Shown here one piece after another: positions 33,463 through 41,874 of a stretch of DNA of 64,000 bases. Below the pieces are notes generated by a model. That model ran no database searches, was not told the origin of the DNA, and saw only the letters and a list, made by a program, of their open reading frames with translations. Each line of letters opens with the position of its first letter. Position 1 is the stretch's first letter. Source of the stretch: an uncultured Sphingomonadaceae bacterium. Lineage in GTDB: Bacteria > Pseudomonadota > Alphaproteobacteria > Sphingomonadales > Sphingomonadaceae. The DNA is taken from contig CANLQE010000001.1 in the NCBI GenBank assembly GCA_947493215.1, positions 372,001 through 436,000 of the forward strand, read 5' to 3'. Position numbers and translations under genes: made by a program.

Positions 33463-34755
33463 TTATTTTCCGATGCAGAATTTTCCGAACAGGCTATCGA
33501 GCATATCTTCAGTGCTGGCCCTGCCTGTCAATGCATCTAGTGCACCGCGTGCCAGCCGTAATTGTTCTGCGATAATCAGATAGTCTTGCAGATCCAATAT
33601 GCCGCTCAGATTTCTTTGCGCCTCCAACAGATGATCAGCTTGGCGTTTGTTGACGCTAATCTCGTCACCGCGCGGAACGATCTCTTTTGCGCGATCCACA
33701 AGCAATGTGACAAGCGCATCCATACCGTCACCGGTTAGCGGAGACACGGAAAGCGTTTCTGAAGATTTCGGCAGATAGTCAGGATGATCCTGACGCGAAG
33801 CGATTTCAACCATATTGGTATTTTGCGGACCCCTCCCCTCTGGGCCGAGCCACAAAATCAAATCCGCCAAATCAAATTGCTGACGCGCCCGGTCGATCCC
33901 AATGCGCTCAATTTCTTCAGCACCTTCATCGCGAACACCGGCCGTGTCGATAAACAGAAACGGTATGCCCTTTATCGCGATCGGCACTTCAATCACGTCC
34001 CGCGTCGTTCCCGCAATGGAAGACACGATGGCCGCTTCCCGTTCCACCAGCGCATTGAGCAGTGTGGACTTGCCGCTATTGGGAGGACCGCCCAACACCA
34101 CCCGAACGCCCTCGCGCAATTTTTCCGCGCGCGGCCGATCGAGCATGTTTTTCATTTCCGTGGCCAGCTCTGCAGCCGTAGACTGTACAACGGACAATTG
34201 CGCCGGCGTAACATCATCTTCATCGGAAAAATCGAGTTCCGCTTCCACCATCGCTGACAATTGCAGAATCGCGCTCTGCCAATCTTCGACTTTCCGCGAC
34301 AACGCGCCGCCCGCTGCTTGTATGGCAGAACGACGTTGCAGCTCTGTCTCCGCGAAAAGTAAGTCGGACAATCCTTCCGCTTCGGCTAAATCCATCCGGC
34401 CATGTGTGAAGGACCGGCGCGTAAACTCTCCGGGCTCCGCTGGACGTAAGCCGTCCATATTTTCAAGAGCGCTTTCCAATATGCGCACAACCGCGCGGCC
34501 ACCATGGCAATGGATTTCAGCCAGATCTTCTCCGCTCGCGCTATTCGGACCGGGAAACCAAAGGATCAACGCAGTATCGAGCAGCGCGCCGCTCGCAGGA
34601 TCATTGAGCTTTGCGAGACTAGCTCGCCGTTCATCCGGAACAGACCCGCTTAGAGCTTCCAAAGCATATGATGCTTTGGGCCCGCTAATCCGGATAATAG
34701 CAATGGCCGCCGGCGGTTGCCCGCTCGACAATGCGAAGATTGTATCGGCGGCCAT
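33463..34755 (-). CDS. mnmE: tRNA modification GTPase MnmE (TrmE)
   Basis: The 430-residue protein has the formyl-THF binding N-terminal domain (AIAIIRISGPKA; EIHCHGG), a helical domain, an inserted G domain with G1 GGPPNSGKST at 222-231, G2 in AGTTRD and G3 DTAG at 270-273, and the C-terminal FCIGK with the catalytic Cys. It partners MnmG in wobble-uridine modification. GGPPNSGKS is slightly different from the common GRPNAGKS but keeps all required residues. It lies 18 nt after the DUF6489 gene. Confidence 0.96.
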   Translation of the reverse strand: MAADTIFALSSGQPPAAIAIIRISGPKASYALEALSGSVPDERRASLAKLNDPASGALLDTALILWFPGPNSASGEDLAEIHCHGGRAVVRILESALENMDGLRPAEPGEFTRRSFTHGRMDLAEAEGLSDLLFAETELQRRSAIQAAGGALSRKVEDWQSAILQLSAMVEAELDFSDEDDVTPAQLSVVQSTAAELATEMKNMLDRPRAEKLREGVRVVLGGPPNSGKSTLLNALVEREAAIVSSIAGTTRDVIEVPIAIKGIPFLFIDTAGVRDEGAEEIERIGIDRARQQFDLADLILWLGPEGRGPQNTNMVEIASRQDHPDYLPKSSETLSVSPLTGDGMDALVTLLVDRAKEIVPRGDEISVNKRQADHLLEAQRNLSGILDLQDYLIIAEQLRLARGALDALTGRASTEDMLDSLFGKFCIGK

Positions 34756-34773
34756 GATCTATCTATCTGATAT

Positions 34774-35037
34774 CTAGTCTTTTTTCTTGGTGGAAGATGA
34801 TTTTGAACTACCGCCGCCCATAGCCCCACCGAGAAAGGAGGAGAACATTTTGATGCCGGCCTCACCCATTGGCGCGATAATTTTGGTGAAATTCTGCAAC
34901 TGCTCAACCGAGCTCGCGCCTTGGAGGAATTTGGACAATTCTTTCACGTAGGTTTCATTGAGTTTTGCCACATCCGGCAGCCCCATCATACGGCGCGCTT
35001 CTTCGGGTGTACAATCCAGCTCTACGGTTACTTTCAT
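34774..35037 (-). CDS. DUF6489-like small protein
   Basis: This 87-residue protein is conserved, as far as I recall, in sphingomonads next to mnmE (DUF6489). It starts MKVTVELDCTPEEARRMMGLPDV, has helical middle parts, and ends in a Gly/Ser/Lys-rich tail. No catalytic motif is visible and the function is unknown. A good AAGAGGAAG site lies before the ATG. It leads the mnmE cluster on the minus strand and is divergent from the dienelactone hydrolase gene by 135 nt. Confidence 0.7.
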   Translation of the reverse strand: MKVTVELDCTPEEARRMMGLPDVAKLNETYVKELSKFLQGASSVEQLQNFTKIIAPMGEAGIKMFSSFLGGAMGGGSSKSSSTKKKD

Positions 35038-35172
35038 ATTGGCTTCCTCTTATATTTATCGTTGAAGCGAAGTTCCCCCCTCACCACAACAGATGATGTT
35101 CCACCTTGCCTCAACAGGATATGGGGATAATGTGCACCATTAATCAAGTCATGATGCAAAGGAGCTGAGAAA

Positions 35173-35871
35173 ATGGGTGAAATGAAACCGATTAAGACGC
35201 TGAGCGGAGGCGAAGAATTTCCCTGCTATGTAGCCAGTCCAGACGGTGAGGCCAAAGCAGCAATCATCGTGATACAGGAAATTTTTGGCGTGAATCCAGG
35301 CATCAAAGCCAAATGCGATCATTGGGCCAAAGCAGGATATCTCGCCATTGCCCCAGATTTGTTCTGGCGAATCAATGAGGGCACCAATCTGGATGCCGAT
35401 GTTCAGGAAGAATTTCAGATCGCCCTCGACCTGATGGGCAAATTTGATCAGGATCAGGGCATAAGAGATATTGAAGCCGCGATTCATTTTGCCCGTGCAG
35501 GTGTAAATGGCGGAAAAGTGGGCTGTGTCGGCTATTGTCTGGGCGGCAGACTGGCTTTCATGACAGCGGCGAGAACCGATATTAATGCCTCTGTCGGCTA
35601 TTATGGCGTGGGTATTGATGGCTTACTGCGCGAGAGTCACGCCATTGCCCATGAAGTCATGCTGCATATCCCCACCGCTGATGGCTTTGTACCCGCCGAT
35701 GCGCAGGCAGCGATGCATGAAGGGCTGGATGACCATCCCAAGGTCACCTTGCACGATTATGACGGCCTCGATCATGGTTTTGCCGCCGAATTTGGCGCTC
35801 GCCGTGACGAAGCAGCGGCAACATTGGCGGACAGCCGCACCATAGAATTTTTCAAGGGACATTTGGCATGA
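35173..35871 (+). CDS. Dienelactone hydrolase family protein
   Basis: The 232-residue alpha/beta hydrolase uses a Cys nucleophile in GYCLGGRLAF (near 117-126), the hallmark of dienelactone hydrolases, with Glu in IQEIFGVNPGI, Asp near TADGFVP and His in GLDHGFA. The family hydrolyses lactones such as 4-carboxymethylenebutenolide in chloroaromatic breakdown, but many members have other roles, and no aromatic genes are next to it. Its stop overlaps the next start by four bases, so the NTF2-like protein is made with it. Confidence 0.85.
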   Translation: MGEMKPIKTLSGGEEFPCYVASPDGEAKAAIIVIQEIFGVNPGIKAKCDHWAKAGYLAIAPDLFWRINEGTNLDADVQEEFQIALDLMGKFDQDQGIRDIEAAIHFARAGVNGGKVGCVGYCLGGRLAFMTAARTDINASVGYYGVGIDGLLRESHAIAHEVMLHIPTADGFVPADAQAAMHEGLDDHPKVTLHDYDGLDHGFAAEFGARRDEAAATLADSRTIEFFKGHLA

Positions 35872-36269
35872 ATACAAGCGAAAATCTGAAGGTCTGGCAC
35901 GCACGCATGGCGGATAAGAGCGAAGCAGCGCTCAGCGCGCAACTCGCCGATGATGCGGTGTTCCATTCCCCTGTCGTTCATACGCCGCAGGCCGGAAAGC
36001 CCATTGTCATGGCCTATCTGTTGGCGGCTGATAATGTCCTGGGTAATGACAGCTTTCGCTATGTGCGCGAGATTGTCGACGATGGTGCCAATATGGCGAT
36101 GCTGGAATTTGAGCTGCAACTGGATGACATAAAAGTAAATGGCGTCGATATCATCAGCTGGAATGATGACGGCAAGATTCAGGATTTCAAGGTCATGGTC
36201 CGCCCGTTAAAGGCGATCAACAAAGTCTGGGATGAAATGGGTAAAATGTTGGAGACAATGAAGGGTTAG
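35868..36269 (+). CDS. NTF2/SnoaL-like fold protein
   Basis: The 133-residue protein has the length and pattern of a nuclear-transport-factor-2-like cone: N-terminal helices, DDAVFHSPVVHTPQAGKPIVMAYL, and C-terminal strands ISWNDDGKIQDFKVMVRPLKAI. Such proteins are isomerases, hydrolases or ligand carriers; nothing fixes its role. It is coupled to the dienelactone hydrolase gene by an ATGA overlap and meets the ATPase gene tail-to-tail with a 4-bp overlap. Confidence 0.75.
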   Translation: MNTSENLKVWHARMADKSEAALSAQLADDAVFHSPVVHTPQAGKPIVMAYLLAADNVLGNDSFRYVREIVDDGANMAMLEFELQLDDIKVNGVDIISWNDDGKIQDFKVMVRPLKAINKVWDEMGKMLETMKG

Positions 36270-36784
36270 TTCAATTTTTCCAAAATGAAATCCACTCGTT
36301 TTTCGACGGTTGTAAGCGGCAGACTGATGAGCTCATAGCCATAGCTTATCCAAGCATTAGTCACAGCATCATATGTTGTGCGAGCCGTGTCAAAATCCTG
36401 CGTTCGCTCCGTATCATTTTCAAAAATTTTCAGCCAAGGTGGTGCGGCAAATATTGGTCCAGAATATCGCTTTTGCTTACAAATTAGACCCAATTGTTGC
36501 GGAATAGTTATGCTCATCAGGTTCAAATAGCCTGCGATATCCGGAAAACCGCGATCGAATACGTACTTATTGTTAGTCTTTTGGGCCCGATCAAAATTTT
36601 CTTGGTCGCGTTTCAACATAGCAATGGCATAGGCAGAGGGGTCACGCGCACGCAATTTCATTCCACCAGCGGACTGCAAAATTGCCCGTCCTGATTCTGC
36701 AATTGTACAAAAGTCATGATGAGCCAAAGCTTCAATTAATGTCGTTTTTCCAGCACCCGGGCCACCGGTTATCACCAATATCAT
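36266..36784 (-). CDS. Small AAA-type ATP-binding protein (AAA_28-like)
   Basis: This 172-residue stand-alone P-loop protein has Walker A GGPGAGKTT at 7-15. FDRGFPDIAGYL takes the place of the lid or base contact region, and APPWLKIFENDTERTQDFD resembles the conserved middle segment of AAA_28 ATPases/kinases. That family includes predicted nucleoside or small-molecule kinases. No partner domain is fused. Base use looks a little AT-richer than its neighbours, which may suggest transfer. It is the last gene of the run rho-ABM-TerC-ATPase. Confidence 0.7.
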   Translation of the reverse strand: MILVITGGPGAGKTTLIEALAHHDFCTIAESGRAILQSAGGMKLRARDPSAYAIAMLKRDQENFDRAQKTNNKYVFDRGFPDIAGYLNLMSITIPQQLGLICKQKRYSGPIFAAPPWLKIFENDTERTQDFDTARTTYDAVTNAWISYGYELISLPLTTVEKRVDFILEKLN

Positions 36785-36800
36785 AGGCTTGGCCTCAATA

Positions 36801-37529
36801 TCAAAAAAGCGTCATCAGACCAATTGTCTGCGCGTCCCCTACCCAGCCGGTGTAAATCATCTTGCCAGCGACATAGATGATCACCGCCAGACCCAGATAA
36901 GCGATCCACTTATAGCGCTCGATATATTTGGCGATCACATTGGCTGCCAGACCCATGAGAGCCACCGACAAGAGCAATCCCACAATCAATATGCCGGGAT
37001 GCTCGCGCGCGGCTCCGGCAACGCCCAAGACATTGTCGAGGCTCATCGAGACGTCGGCCGCGGTAACGGCCCAAACAGCGCCCCAGAAGGTTTTTGTGGG
37101 CTTTACACCACTATGTTCATCGCCTTCTATCTCAGGTGAACCGGGAGACTCACCTTGATGAAAGATTTCTCGATAGAAATTCCACGCCACCCATAACAAC
37201 AATAGGCCACCAGCCAGAACCAGCCCAACAATCTGCAACAATTGCACCACAATTAACGCAAAGACTATGCGCAGCACCAAAGCGGCACCTATGCCAATCA
37301 GAATGACTTTGCGGCGCTGATCAGCAGGTAAACCACCTGCTAGAGCGCCCACAACAATGGCATTGTCGGCTGCAAAAACCAGATCAATCAGGATGACTTG
37401 CCCAAAAGCGGCTAAAGCCTCTGGGGTTCCGATATTGGAGAAATCATGAACGATGGCCGCCCACATTTCTGAAAGGCTGCCAAGTCCAGCCGGAGCTGCT
37501 GCGGATAAAATAGAAAGAAGGTCAATCAT
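36801..37529 (-). CDS. TerC-family integral membrane protein (YjbE type)
   Basis: The 242-residue protein has about seven membrane segments and the TerC signature: DLVFAADNAIVVGALAGGLP near 50-70 and a second copy AADVSMSLDNVLGVAGAA near 155-172, with paired acidic residues in the membrane. Members of this type export manganese or other metals and help load exoenzymes. A soluble loop of about 35 residues lies in the middle. Its ATG overlaps the stop of the small monooxygenase gene by 4 nt. I see no yybP-ykoY Mn riboswitch upstream. Confidence 0.85.
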   Translation of the reverse strand: MIDLLSILSAAAPAGLGSLSEMWAAIVHDFSNIGTPEALAAFGQVILIDLVFAADNAIVVGALAGGLPADQRRKVILIGIGAALVLRIVFALIVVQLLQIVGLVLAGGLLLLWVAWNFYREIFHQGESPGSPEIEGDEHSGVKPTKTFWGAVWAVTAADVSMSLDNVLGVAGAAREHPGILIVGLLLSVALMGLAANVIAKYIERYKWIAYLGLAVIIYVAGKMIYTGWVGDAQTIGLMTLF

Positions 37530-37822
37530 GAAAAAATCGAAGGTCCAAAATAACTTACGGTCGGCATAGGGTCATAGAAATCATGAAGCAAGGCGCGCCA
37601 TTGCTCATATTCAGGTGATTTACGGAAACCATCACGATGGGATTCGACATTGTCCCATGTGACCAGCAGAAGATACTGATCAGGACGGTCGACACAGGGA
37701 CGAACCTCTATCGATTGAAAACCAGACTGCGCCGCAATTAGCGATTTCGCCCGATACATTGCCGCGACAAACTGATCAGATTGACCCGGTTTAACCTGCA
37801 GCAATGCCTGTTCCACAATCAT
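37526..37822 (-). CDS. Antibiotic biosynthesis monooxygenase (ABM) domain protein
   Basis: This is a 98-residue dimeric alpha+beta barrel protein. IVEQALLQVKPGQSDQFVAAM, GFQSIEVRP and YLLLVTWDNVESHRDGFRKSPEY follow the ABM pattern. The family has cofactor-free oxygenases, haem-degrading enzymes and proteins with no known activity; haem ligands cannot be judged. It is co-translated with TerC and follows rho by 18 nt. Confidence 0.78.
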   Translation of the reverse strand: MIVEQALLQVKPGQSDQFVAAMYRAKSLIAAQSGFQSIEVRPCVDRPDQYLLLVTWDNVESHRDGFRKSPEYEQWRALLHDFYDPMPTVSYFGPSIFS

Positions 37823-37840
37823 TGCGGTCGTCCCGCAGGC

Positions 37841-39097
37841 TTATTGATTCATGCTGTCGAAGAAATCGTCGTTCGCTTTGGAGTCCTTCATCTTGTCGAG
37901 CAGGAACTCCATCGCGTCGATCGTACCCATTTGCATGAGGATACGGCGCAGCACCCACATTTTCTTGAGCTTGTCATCATCGACCAGCAATTCTTCCTTA
38001 CGCGTACCGGATTTTCCAACATCCAGCGCTGGGAAGATCCGTTTATCGGCAACTTTGCGATCCAAGACAATTTCGGAGTTACCGGTGCCTTTAAATTCTT
38101 CAAAGATAACCTCGTCCATACGGCTACCGGTATCGATTAGCGCGGTCGCGATAATGGAAAGCGAACCGCCTTCCTCAATATTACGCGCGGCACCGAAAAA
38201 GCGTTTCGGACGTTGCAGAGCATTGGCATCCACACCGCCGGTAAGAACCTTACCAGAGCTTGGCACGACCGTATTATAGGCACGGCCAAGACGCGTGATA
38301 GAGTCGAGCAGGATAACAACATCATGCTTGTGCTCAACTAGACGTTTGGCTTTTTCAATAACCATTTCAGCAACTTGCACGTGGCGTGTTGCGGGTTCGT
38401 CAAAGGTTGAACTGATCACTTCGCCCTTCACGGAGCGCTGCATATCGGTCACTTCTTCCGGACGCTCATCGATGAGCAACACCAGCAGATAGACTTCCGG
38501 ATGATTGTCGGTAATCGCTTTGGCAATATTTTGCAGCAGCACGGTTTTACCGGTCCGCGGCGGTGCCACGATCAAGGCACGCTGACCTTTACCCTGCGGC
38601 GAAATAATGTCGATAACGCGGGCTGACTTGTCTTTGACCGTGGGGTCAAGACTATCCAGAGTCAGTTTTGAATCGGGATAAAGCGGAGTCAGATTGTCGA
38701 AATTAACGCGGTGGCGGACAGCATCGGGCTCGTCAAAGTTAATCGCGGTCAGCTTGGTCAGCGCAAAATAACGTTCGCCATCACGCGGCGCACGAATTTC
38801 ACCTTCGACTGTATCACCGGTACGCAGGCCGAATTTCCGAACCTGGTTGGGCGAAACGTAGATATCGTCGGGACCGGCCAGATAATTGGCTTCTGGCGAA
38901 CGCAAAAAGCCAAATCCGTCGGGCAGCACTTCAATCGTGCCAAGACCCATGATCAGTTCGTCCTGATCCGCGAGTTCTTTCAGAATCGCGAACATCAGAT
39001 CCTGTTTGCGCAGGGTTGATGCGCTTTCAACGCCCAGTTCTTCCGCCATAGAGACGAGACCAGCGGGCGATTTTTCTTTTAATTCTTTTAAATGCAT
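37841..39097 (-). CDS. rho: Transcription termination factor Rho
   Basis: The 418-residue protein has the Rho N-terminal helix-hairpin domain, the cold-shock-like RNA-binding domain ([23 protein letters not shown] near 60-82), Walker [10 protein letters not shown] at 178-186, Walker [16 protein letters not shown], and the Q/R loops. It forms a hexamer that moves along RNA and ends transcription. Few of this window's genes have intrinsic terminators, in keeping with active Rho. The 166-nt leader may hold its own attenuation site. Rho lies between hemJ and mnmE in many alphaproteobacterial origin clusters. Confidence 0.97.
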   Translation of the reverse strand: MHLKELKEKSPAGLVSMAEELGVESASTLRKQDLMFAILKELADQDELIMGLGTIEVLPDGFGFLRSPEANYLAGPDDIYVSPNQVRKFGLRTGDTVEGEIRAPRDGERYFALTKLTAINFDEPDAVRHRVNFDNLTPLYPDSKLTLDSLDPTVKDKSARVIDIISPQGKGQRALIVAPPRTGKTVLLQNIAKAITDNHPEVYLLVLLIDERPEEVTDMQRSVKGEVISSTFDEPATRHVQVAEMVIEKAKRLVEHKHDVVILLDSITRLGRAYNTVVPSSGKVLTGGVDANALQRPKRFFGAARNIEEGGSLSIIATALIDTGSRMDEVIFEEFKGTGNSEIVLDRKVADKRIFPALDVGKSGTRKEELLVDDDKLKKMWVLRRILMQMGTIDAMEFLLDKMKDSKANDDFFDSMNQ

Positions 39098-39183
39098 GGA
39101 GGTTTATCCAAAAATAATAGGAAGTTATGTTTGTTTTGCATGTGTGCAGCGTGTGCGCCGTCAAATTTTCACATGAAAGGTCG

Positions 39184-39198
39184 CCCGGACGGGCTTTA
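39184..39198 (-). promoter_or_regulatory. GC hairpin in the rho leader
   Basis: GCCC-GGAC-GGGC can fold into a short stem about 90 nt upstream of the rho start codon. Rho genes are commonly autoregulated in a long leader, so the 166-nt region 39098-39263 deserves notice. The hairpin itself is small and could be chance. Confidence 0.2.
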
Positions 39199-39263
39199 GC
39201 GGTCAATTACGCCTTTGCTCTGAAGCTGTCAACAAAAGCCGAATCCAAATCGGATAAAGCCGA

Positions 39264-39707
39264 TTAAAACGGTTTCACAATCACCAAAATCACGGTTATG
39301 GCCGCCGCAATTCCGGGCACTTCGTTCACCAAACGCAATTTCTTGTCCGTCATCGTCCGCTCACCGCGCGCCAGCTTTTTGACATAGCCCATCATCCAGC
39401 CATGATAGCCTGACAGCAGCAAAACCACGAGCAATTTGGCGTGAAACCAGCCCTGGCTGAATGCGCCGATATTATACGCAAGTACCAATCCCAAAACCCA
39501 GACAATGATCAGCGAGGGATTGAGAATGATCTTGCGCAGCTTGGCTTCGCGTTCAATCCATTTGCCATCTTCTTGCGATCCAACAGCTGATTCCTGATGA
39601 TAGACGAAGAAACGCGGCATCATGAAAAGACCCGCCATCCAGAAAATGACAAAGATAAGATGTGCCGATTTTAACCAGAGATAGAGCATGGATATTATTT
39701 CATTCAT
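39264..39707 (-). CDS. hemJ: Protoporphyrinogen IX oxidase HemJ
   Basis: The 147-residue membrane protein has four predicted helices. The HLIFVIFWMAGLFMMPRFFVYH stretch near 16-37 contains a conserved His and the MPR-FVYH motif of HemJ. A second set of conserved residues lies in WFHAKLLVVLLLSGYHGWM. HemJ oxidises protoporphyrinogen IX to protoporphyrin IX with b-haem. Its start overlaps the hemE stop by 4 nt, so two haem biosynthesis steps are translated together. Confidence 0.88.
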   Translation of the reverse strand: MNEIISMLYLWLKSAHLIFVIFWMAGLFMMPRFFVYHQESAVGSQEDGKWIEREAKLRKIILNPSLIIVWVLGLVLAYNIGAFSQGWFHAKLLVVLLLSGYHGWMMGYVKKLARGERTMTDKKLRLVNEVPGIAAAITVILVIVKPF

Positions 39708-40738
39708 TGCCGGACGAGTGTAAGCAGCTTTTCAACATGTTCAATGGGCGTGTCCGGTAATATCCCATGACCCAAATTGAAAATATGCGGCCGATCTTCA
39801 AAGACTTGCAAGATATGGCGCACCGATTTTTCCAGCGCGTCGCCGCCAGCGATCAGGGCCAAAGGATCAAGATTCCCTTGCAGTGGCAGGTCCGCTGGCA
39901 GGTTTTTATGAGCCCAGACCGGATCGACTGTCTCATCCAGACCAATGGCATCAGCCCCTGTTTCTTGGGCGTAAGCAACCAGTTTGGCGCCCGCGCCTTT
40001 GGGGAAACCGATAATCGGCAGATCGGGATGAACGGCCTTTATCCGCGCTATAATTTCCGCATTGGGTGCAATCACCCATTTTTCAAATTGTGCAGGAGAT
40101 AGCGTCCCTGCCCAGCTGTCGAACAATTGTATCGCATCCACCCCGGCATCAATCTGACCGAGCAGATAGGTCACGGTATTGTGGATGATCGCACGGATCA
40201 ATTCTGAAAAAGCCGCTTCATCTTTATAGGCATAGCGCCGGGTTACAGCCTGATCCTTGCTGCCTTGCCCATGAGTCATATAGGTTGCGATGGTCCAGGG
40301 ACTTCCGGCAAAGCCCATGAAGGTGGTTTTATCATCCAGCTGCGCAGCGACATGCCGAACCGTATTATAAATAGCCTCAAAATGCTCTGGAGCCGCCTCT
40401 AGAGACGATAAAGCGGCATCGACCAGTCTTGGTGACAGCCGGGGTCCTTCTCCTGCCTCAAACCACAGTTTCTGACCCATGGCATGTGGCACGATCAAAA
40501 TATCTGAAAACAGGATCGCGCCGTCAAAACCGAAACGCTTGATCGGTTGCACCGTAACCTCGGCCGCGGCCTCTGCATCATAGCAAAGCTCCAGAAATCC
40601 GCCTTTTTGTGCGCGTAACTCTCGATATTCCGGTAAATAGCGGCCCGCTTGGCGCATAAGCCAGACCGGAGTCTGAGATGTTTTTCTGCCATGCAAGGTT
40701 TCGAGCAAAATTTTCTGGGAGTCGGTAGCGTCAGGCAT
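39704..40738 (-). CDS. hemE: Uroporphyrinogen decarboxylase HemE
   Basis: The 344-residue enzyme contains WLMRQAGRYLPEYR near 25-38, the substrate-binding signature, then GFAGSPWTIATYM and the C-terminal FNLGHGILPDTP. It removes four carboxyl groups from uroporphyrinogen III in haem synthesis. ATG 40738 is preferred; an in-frame TTG at 40756 would add six residues and run into the AT-rich origin segment. hemE beside the origin is also the situation in Caulobacter crescentus, where hemE transcription starts inside oriC. Confidence 0.95.
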   Translation of the reverse strand: MPDATDSQKILLETLHGRKTSQTPVWLMRQAGRYLPEYRELRAQKGGFLELCYDAEAAAEVTVQPIKRFGFDGAILFSDILIVPHAMGQKLWFEAGEGPRLSPRLVDAALSSLEAAPEHFEAIYNTVRHVAAQLDDKTTFMGFAGSPWTIATYMTHGQGSKDQAVTRRYAYKDEAAFSELIRAIIHNTVTYLLGQIDAGVDAIQLFDSWAGTLSPAQFEKWVIAPNAEIIARIKAVHPDLPIIGFPKGAGAKLVAYAQETGADAIGLDETVDPVWAHKNLPADLPLQGNLDPLALIAGGDALEKSVRHILQVFEDRPHIFNLGHGILPDTPIEHVEKLLTLVRQ

Positions 40739-41040
40739 AAGATAAGGGTCACCCAATATAATAATATAGTATATTTAAAGAATCTTGTTGATGATGATAG
40801 AGCGTGGATAGGAGAGGTAAAACGGGTCTACCGTGATTACAAACAGATTGACAGACGGCTGTTAACGAAAAATTTACCGATTCCCAAATTTCATCCCCAC
40901 TATCCACAATCTGTGGATGAAAGTTTCAAAACTTGGCCGGCTGTGGATAGAAATCGGGATGATGGGGATCAAAAATCAGATGCCAAATATCCCGCATTCA
41001 TCCCTTGCTTTATCCACAATGAAATCACAGGGTTGCGGGC
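40739..41040. other. oriC: Chromosomal replication origin (oriC), predicted
   Basis: This 302-nt gap has no gene. It holds an AT-only-like segment (about 40755-40783) suited to DNA unwinding, four DnaA boxes between 40900 and 41018, two GANTC methylation sites (40780-40784 and 40879-40883) and a CtrA-like TTAA-N7-TTTA at 40862-40876. Flanking genes are hemE on the left and ppsR-maf-aroE-coaE-dnaQ on the right, the order seen at the C. crescentus origin. Genes diverge from this point, and parS sites are close by. No experiment supports it; a GC-skew plot of the genome would be the first test. Confidence 0.88.
40900..41018. promoter_or_regulatory. Cluster of four DnaA boxes
   Basis: Boxes relative to TTATCCACA: CTATCCACA at 40900-40908 (+), TCATCCACA at 40912-40920 (-), CTATCCACA at 40942-40950 (-) and the exact TTATCCACA at 41010-41018 (+). 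The first two face each other only 3 nt apart. Weaker candidates with two mismatches lie at 40803-40811 (-) and 40891-40899 (+). Confidence 0.88.
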
Positions 41041-41874
41041 ATGAATCGTTTGCATCTTCATATGTTATCGGACTCCACTGGTGAGACGCTGGAGAATATC
41101 GCAAAAGCCGCGCTGGCGCAATTTGATGGCGTGGAAATTATCAAACATTTCTGGCCGATGGTACGCTCTGAAACCCATTTGAACCGGATATTGGTTGAGG
41201 TAGCGGATAACCCCGGTCTCGTCATTTTCACATTGGTCAATAGCGATATCCGCGCGCGGCTGGAAAGGGAATGCCGCCATCTCGGCTTGCCGGTTGTGCC
41301 AGCCTTAGACACGGTAACAGACGCGCTGTCCAATATGTTGGGACAGGAAGCCAAGGCGCGGCCGGGCCGCCAACATATATTGGATGCCGCTTATTTTGAA
41401 CGGGTTGAGGCGATCCAGTTCACCATTGCCCATGATGATGGCATCGGTTGGGAAAACTGGGAGGAGGCGGATATTGTTTTGGCCGGCGTTTCGCGGACTT
41501 CGAAAACGCCGACTTCGATATATTTGGCCAATCGCGGGTATAAAACTGCGAACATTCCGATTGTTCCAGAATCCCCGCCACCCGATGCGCTTTATCGTTT
41601 GAAAAACCCCCTGGTCGTCGGTCTGATCGCAGGGGCGAGCCGGTTGGTACAGGTGCGGCGTAATCGGTTGTTGTCGCTTAATCAGGCTCCGGAAACCGAC
41701 TATGTCGACGAAGAAAAGGTCAAAGCTGAAATTCAATATGCACGGCGCATGTTTGCAGATAATGGATGGTCGACAATCGACGTGACGCGGCGCTCCATTG
41801 AGGAATCGGCCGCCGCGATCATCAATTTTTATAACGAACGTCACACGGAACAAAAGAGCTCAACCGATGAGTGA
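41041..41874 (+). CDS. ppsR: Pyruvate, water dikinase regulatory protein (PpsR/DUF299)
   Basis: The 277-residue protein opens HLHMLSDSTGETLENIAKAAL, the DUF299 N-terminal motif, and has GVSRTSKTPTSIYLANRG near 151-168, the nucleotide-binding loop of the family. Members are both kinase (ADP-using) and phosphorylase, switching PEP synthetase or pyruvate phosphate dikinase off and on. Start ATG comes directly after the origin gap. It overlaps maf by 8 nt. The homologous gene in C. crescentus is the first gene on the dnaQ side of the origin. Confidence 0.92.
   Translation: MNRLHLHMLSDSTGETLENIAKAALAQFDGVEIIKHFWPMVRSETHLNRILVEVADNPGLVIFTLVNSDIRARLERECRHLGLPVVPALDTVTDALSNMLGQEAKARPGRQHILDAAYFERVEAIQFTIAHDDGIGWENWEEADIVLAGVSRTSKTPTSIYLANRGYKTANIPIVPESPPPDALYRLKNPLVVGLIAGASRLVQVRRNRLLSLNQAPETDYVDEEKVKAEIQYARRMFADNGWSTIDVTRRSIEESAAAIINFYNERHTEQKSSTDE

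Noticed and set aside
33902-34777. 291-residue antisense frame opposite mnmE
   Set aside because: Ser/Arg-rich composition typical of a reversed coding strand; mnmE is unambiguous.
36801-37840. Manganese riboswitch (yybP-ykoY) upstream of TerC
   Set aside because: TerC overlaps the preceding gene and the gap before that is only 18 nt, so there is no room.
40803-40970. Further weak DnaA boxes (CTATCCACG, TCATCCCCA, TGATCCCCA)
   Set aside because: Two or more mismatches each; mentioned only as weak candidates, not counted.
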